Of a stretch of 20,986 bases of DNA, positions 16,855-20,986 are shown piece after piece (within the stretch, counting starts at the first letter, position 1; every line of letters starts with the position of its first letter). Under the pieces are notes generated by a model, which did no database searches, had not been told where the DNA came from, and saw only the letters and a list, made by a program, of their open reading frames with translations. The DNA is from Phoronis australis (lineage: Eukaryota > Phoronida > Phoronidae). The DNA lies in contig NMRA01000486.1 of assembly GCA_002633005.1 (NCBI GenBank), forward strand, positions 309,251-330,236. Direction: 5' to 3'. The translations under genes and the position numbers were made by a program.

Positions 16855-16939
16855 AGGGGTCATGCCAATCAAACAGAATAACAAAACAAAACAAAACAAT
16901 AAAACTAAAAATACTGTCAGACCATATTCTGACACACTC

Positions 16940-18448
16940 GACGTGTTTTTGGTCATGATCGGATTCAAAATGGCGGACATGGCGGCCATTTTATTTCCGA
17001 TTTCACATTCAAATGGTCATAGAGGCTGCATTTTTTGACGTACAGAGCTGAAACTTGGTACGATTATTATAGAACACGTGCTACAACTGTGCCGAAAAAC
17101 GTTGACTTCCGGTTAAAGATGGCGGAAATATTGACAATGGCGCATGCACACCTCGATATCTGGCCAAAAATGTTTTCTCCTGTTGAGGGCGCATTGGCAA
17201 ACCAATCACTTTCAAACTGGTCACGTGTTTGTTGCTATTTATCAGCTTTTATAAAATTTTGTTTAACCGGAAATCACTTTCAACATGGCAGCTCTTGCGC
17301 CGTTTAACCCATTTTCAATCATTCTGGTGTCGCATTTTATCGGAAAGAGCAAATGACGTGAATTTTTGCATGTGGATTCCTTGAAGTATGCTCTTTCAAA
17401 AGTTCTGCGATGTTTTTCTCAGACTTACCATTTTCAAGTTATTTGACTTTGAATTTCAAAAAAAACCCGCAAAATTTCAATTTTTTCGCGCTGTTCCTTT
17501 GTTGAGCGCTCTTACTGCATTGATGTTGGTTTAGTTTATTTGAACAAGTCTGTAGCTTATTTCTTACTAATTTGTGACATCTAAGTTCGTCGTATGAATG
17601 TTATGATGTTGTTCATCATCGCCACCTTCATCATCACAATCATCGTCGTTAATTTTGCCTATTGTCGCTCAAGACTGTAGGTAGCACTGAACAGTCAGGC
17701 CACGGCCACGGAGCATTTTCTTGTCCCTAGAATTTATGTTGAGGGCGTGTGTCAGGTTTGGCGGGTGGGTTTGAGGAAATTGTTGACAACAATTGCTAAG
17801 AAACTTATTTACTTGTGTTTTTGAATTAGAAAAGCCAAGTTTTACCTACTTTTGATGCAAACTGGTGGCTGTCATTTGCTATGAACCCCTGTCGTCTGCT
17901 GTCCAAGAAAGCGGGTGCGAGTTCAGGTTGGTGTCAGACAGATCAAATTTGCCAAAAAAGTAGCTGGTAAGAGGCTTACTATGACCACATAGTTAGAATC
18001 TAGTGAGGACGAGCATTCTGAATCTGTAGACAGACTTTTTCTAGCACTTGCAGGGAAATGGTTATTTCGGGGAGAAAACTGTCAAATTTGGGATTTTTTG
18101 CAATTAGCTTTGTGTGCCGGGATTTTCTTGCCATGTATATTAACCGATCAGAAATCTGTACAGTTCGATAGAGTTTTAAACGGGCTTTCATAAGATATTT
18201 TTCATTTCTCGCTAGTCGTCATGATCGTCGTCGTCGCCCTCCCCATCGTCCTGTTTTCGCGTAATTTCGCCAAGTGTCGCTTCTCCGAGCGCTCTCATTA
18301 TAGTGTTCTGTCATGCAGTGGAGGGATTATATTTGTCTTCTCTGTATAGCTCAATAATCTGGTCAGTATCGACCAAGTCATATTGTTATTATGATGGAAA
18401 CGTGTTCTCAGCTGAACACACTCAAATCCTTCCTTCTGTGTGTTACAG
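16940..18448. other. UBE2N intron 2, right part, with old dispersed repeat
   Basis: From 16940 to about 17500 the sequence is dominated by ATGGCGGACATGGCGGCC and GAAACTTGGTACG motifs. These read as the continuation of a repeat that begins left of the LTR, before 16167. CAT/CGT-rich simple sequence lies at 17605-17655 and 18215-18250. An open frame at 17035-17307 lies inside the repeat and is not supported as a gene. Confidence 0.5.
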
Positions 18449-18593
18449 TCTCCCTATGAAGGTGGCAAGTTTAAACTGGAATTATTTTTACCGGAAGACT
18501 ATCCGATGGCGGCGCCTAAAGTCCGGTTTATGACGAAAATATATCATCCAAATGTAGATAAACTAGGCAGAATATGCTTAGACATTTTAAAAG
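18449..18593 (+). CDS. UBE2N: Ubiquitin-conjugating enzyme E2 N (Ubc13), exon 3 with catalytic cysteine
   Basis: The 145-base exon encodes 48 residues plus one base, equivalent to human residues 45-92. It contains [20 protein letters not shown], the HPN motif (Asn79 equivalent, needed for isopeptide bond formation), and GRICLDILK with the active-site Cys87 and Lys92. Glu55 and Phe57 at the MMS2 interface and Met64 at the RING interface are all conserved. The acceptor is CTTCTGTGTGTTACAG and the donor AAAG|GTAAGT, leaving phase 1. The rest of the protein (about 60 residues from DKWSPA in the family) is not in the remaining 2.4 kb, so a further exon lies downstream. Intron 2 is 3359 bp. Confidence 0.96.
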
Positions 18594-19423
18594 GTAAGTC
18601 CAAGTCTTTGCAATGTTGTGAAAGTTCCTTAATGTTGCACACCAAAACCTGAACGTTGTTTTTATTGATTCTGATACACAAGTGAGAGCATTTGCTCGTT
18701 AAGAAATATAATTTAATGGTCTCTTAAACAATATGAAATTTTCAAGAGGAAGACTATACTAATTACTAATTTTTGCACAGTTCTCATGTAGTAACTTCAA
18801 CAGATCGTTTTAAGATACTGTTAAGGAATTTCACCATGATTAGTAATTTGGAATTAAAATTGTTGGTCCTATTTCTTTTGGATGCCATGGTGATTCCAAC
18901 TTCTTAAAGTTGCTATGTCTCATTAAAATCATGAATATTCAAATTTGTATCAAGCGCCACCTAGTGACATCCTGGAGAACTGTGTGTGTACAAGTACAAT
19001 CTGGAAAAGAAACAAATTGTAAATACATTGCAGTTTAAATTTCTATTTTCTCTCGCACTGTGACAGCTAAAATAGTTACTGTTCCTAGCATGTATATACC
19101 CAAAATGCATGAACATTTCTTTCTACAACCGTTAATACCTCATCGATTTATTACCAAATAAGCAAAGAGGTCGCCAAACAAAAACACATTATGACATACA
19201 AACTACAGCTTTGCTATTGGCTGGAATTTCAGTACAGAACTGTAGTATACACTGTGATGTAAAGTAACTGATTGTTTGTCTTGCTTTTGTACATATTCGC
19301 TTTTGCACATATTTGTTGCGTCTGATTACTGACTATAATCCTGATGATGATGTTGAGCAATATCGAAACTTCGAGATGAAACACAGTCTCTTCTTTTTTG
19401 AAATTCAACTTTTTGTAACCAAA
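18594..19423. other. UBE2N intron 3, left part
   Basis: AT-rich. I see no exon, repeat or RNA gene. The terminal UBE2N coding part (a KWSPALQ-like sequence) is absent. Confidence 0.6.
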
Positions 19424-19828
19424 GTGTTGTACATTGTATTGAGTGTACATGTTAAAGACCGGCCGGTCTTGTTGTACATTGTATTGAGTGTAGTGCTAAA
19501 ATACTGGCCAGTCTTGTTGTACATTGCATTGAGTGTAGTGTTAAAATACTGGCCAGTCTTGTTGTACATTGCATTGAATGTACATGTTAAAGGCTGGCCA
19601 GTCTTGTTGTACATTGTATTGAGTGTAGTGCTAAAATACTGGCCAGTCTTGTTGTACATTGCATTGAGTGTACATGTTAAAGGCTGGCCGGTCTTGTTGT
19701 ACATTGTATTGAGTGTAGTGCTAAAATACTGGCCAGTCTTGTTGTACATTGCATTGAGTGTACATGTTAAAGGCTGGCCAGTCTTGTTGTACATTGTATT
19801 GAGTGTACAAGTTAAAGACTGGCCAGTC
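19424..19828. repeat. Minisatellite, 45-bp unit, 9 copies, two alternating variants
   Basis: Units start every 45 bp from 19424 to 19784. Variant a contains GTGTACATGTTAAAG and variant b contains GTGTAGTGCTAAAATA. The order is a, b, b, a, b, a, b, a, a, so units 4-8 form a 90-bp higher-order pattern. The unit is a multiple of three without stops in one frame on each strand. The whole array is therefore open on both strands: a hydrophobic VLLYIVLSVVLKYWP-type repeat on plus and an NTMYNKTGQ repeat on minus. It is intronic and probably non-coding. Confidence 0.95.
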
Positions 19829-20752
19829 TTCATTTTCACTAATGAGAAGTGACTTTTGGGCTCAAAATGTCAGTTCGTTAATGCTTTAGAGCCACCGTGG
19901 GTGGTCCTTAGAGACTCTTTTCCATTTTCAAAAACAGAAGAAACGCCTTAGCAAACAAAAAATTTGTTTGTTTATTTTATTTTATTTTGTAAATTAGCTT
20001 GTTCAGTTTTTCTATTTCAACGTGATAAAATTGATCTTGGAATTGCTTCATTTTTTCTGCTAAATCATGCTGCAGCTCCGTTTTATCGACAACTTGATGT
20101 TTCTCAAACACGGAAAAAGAACAGCGCCACCTTCAGAAGGAATGAACAACTACTTGAATATGTCTGCCACAAAACATTCATCAATTGATTTGTGGCCAGA
20201 GTTGAAGAATGTGTTATGTTCTTTATTTTTAACAGTTAACAACCAAAAATACTAGAATTATTATTTTTACACTTACTTGTCTGGAGGCTATCCCTTTTTT
20301 GATCGACATCAAACACCACTTGTATTGGCCAGTATGCAGACTGTCCATGTATACCTACAGCCCAGCTTAACCCAGACTGGATGCTGGACTCGACTTTCTA
20401 GCCCATATATATAACCAGTGTGCCAAATGGCAGTCTACCATTAAACTCCTAATGCTTGCCACATGTTTTATTATAAACGAGCATGGGATGTTGCCAGGGT
20501 TATATTGGGTATTGGGGAGTATGGCTTTTCTGAAGTTTTTATTATTTATTCTTTTTGCATTATGAGGCAAGTTGTGTAGCCCGTGTTAACCTGAGCTACA
20601 AGACTACTCTGACTGAGACGGCCATTTTCACTGTCAAGCAAATAACAGAGCTGATGAGGTCACTGCCTTGATTTCACTTGACTTTGACTGGAACACAACA
20701 AATTTTGCTGTTCAACATCTCTGATCAAATCCAATAACACTGGAATAGAGGC
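19829..20752. other. Non-coding stretch after the 45-bp array
   Basis: A 62-codon frame at 20067-20255 (with KRTAPPSEGMNNYLNMS and SSIDLWPELKNV) has protein-like composition, but I recognise no family, and its splice context is unconvincing. Nothing else is supported. Confidence 0.4.
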
Positions 20753-20844
20753 AATAGTCTGATATAACGTGCCCGTATTTTGATGCCCGTCATTCTGTTG
20801 ACAAAACTGGTTGTCAGATTTCGGGCGCGTTATATCAGACCATT
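20753..20844. mobile_element. Short inverted-repeat element (92 bp)
   Basis: The 23-bp arms 20753-20775 and 20822-20844 are reverse complements at 21 of 23 positions, with core GTCTGATATAACG. The 46-bp spacer contains a nested TGACAA/TTGTCA stem (20799-20804 and 20811-20816). It may be a miniature transposon or a hairpin. No target duplication is evident. Confidence 0.55.
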
Positions 20845-20986
20845 ACTGGAATAGAGATATCTGCCACAGTGCTACTATGGCGTTATATTAGACCATTACT
20901 GGAATAGAGATATCTGCCACAGTGCTACTATGGCGTTATATTAGACCATTACTGGAATAGAGATATCTGCCACAGTGCTACTATGG
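20828..20986. repeat. 53-bp tandem repeat, 3 units, continues off the right edge
   Basis: Units start at 20828, 20881 and 20934, each running from CGTTATAT to GTGCTACTATGG. They are identical except at a C/T in the first unit. The window ends exactly at a unit boundary, so the true copy number is unknown. The first unit starts inside the right arm of the inverted-repeat element. Confidence 0.9.

Larger units (their letters stand above)
16172..16934 (-). mobile_element. Solo LTR of an LTR retrotransposon with heat-shock-type promoter
   Basis: On the minus strand the element begins TGTCAGAATATGG and ends CGTGACA, the standard TG...CA LTR termini with a 5-bp inverted TGTCA/TGACA. It is flanked on both sides by the direct repeat CACTC (16167-16171 and 16935-16939), a 5-bp target duplication typical of retroviral-type integration. 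No internal coding region is present, so it is a solo LTR left by recombination. Its parts lie in the expected order on the minus strand: U3 (16934 to about 16560) with heat-shock elements, TATAAATA, an initiator-like TCAGAT about 32 bp further, R, an AATAAA signal (16279-16274), and a short U5. The family is not identified. Confidence 0.85.

Noticed and set aside
17035-17307. 90-codon open frame in UBE2N intron 2
   Set aside because: It sits inside a dispersed repeat with ATGGCGG motifs and has no recognisable domain.
14988-18593. UBE2N as a processed pseudogene
   Set aside because: Both pieces are bounded by consensus splice sites and separated by a 3.36-kb intron, and all catalytic residues visible in these exons are intact.
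20067-20255. 62-codon frame with protein-like composition
   Set aside because: No family recognised, a stop immediately upstream, and no good splice sites. Mentioned only in the description of the region.

Overview
The window looks like a stretch of an animal (metazoan) nuclear genome, probably a marine invertebrate. It is AT-rich and repeat-dense, has GT-AG spliced exons, and carries non-LTR, LTR and DNA transposon remnants and several minisatellites. I cannot fix the species. It is a draft assembly: single Ns sit at 3291 and 3798, and a 128-base gap covers 10804-10931.

Layout. Positions 1-2511 (minus strand) hold a decayed L1/Tx1-like non-LTR retrotransposon (copy A), which continues off the left edge. 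A tRNA-like SINE abuts it (2511-2637). A plus-strand exon with a purifying-selection signature lies at 2977-3290. A 506-base Ty3/gypsy-type gag island (minus, 3292-3797) is bounded exactly by the two single Ns. A second L1 block (copy B, 3874-5654) shares lesions with copy A. A second candidate exon of the same unrecognised gene is at 6010-6118. From 6119 to about 14711 the sequence is non-coding as far as I can see. It contains tandem arrays of 47, 31 and 36 bp, a 1.58-kb TTAA-flanked THAP-bearing DNA transposon (11685-13259) and a 298-bp fold-back element (13828-14125).

The one gene I recognise with confidence is UBE2N (Ubc13, the E2 that makes K63-linked ubiquitin chains). Exon 2 is 14988-15089 and exon 3 is 18449-18593, both on the plus strand. 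Exon 1 (residues 1-10) and the terminal exon(s) after residue 92 were not found here. The exon 2 splice acceptor is the last unit of a minisatellite.

The most interesting object is a complete solo LTR (16172-16934, minus orientation, 5-bp target duplication CACTC) in UBE2N intron 2. Its U3 carries a cluster of heat-shock elements upstream of a TATA box and an initiator-like site, so it may be a heat-inducible promoter pointing antisense across UBE2N exon 2. After exon 3 the window holds a 45-bp minisatellite (19424-19828), an inverted-repeat element and a 53-bp tandem array that runs off the right edge.
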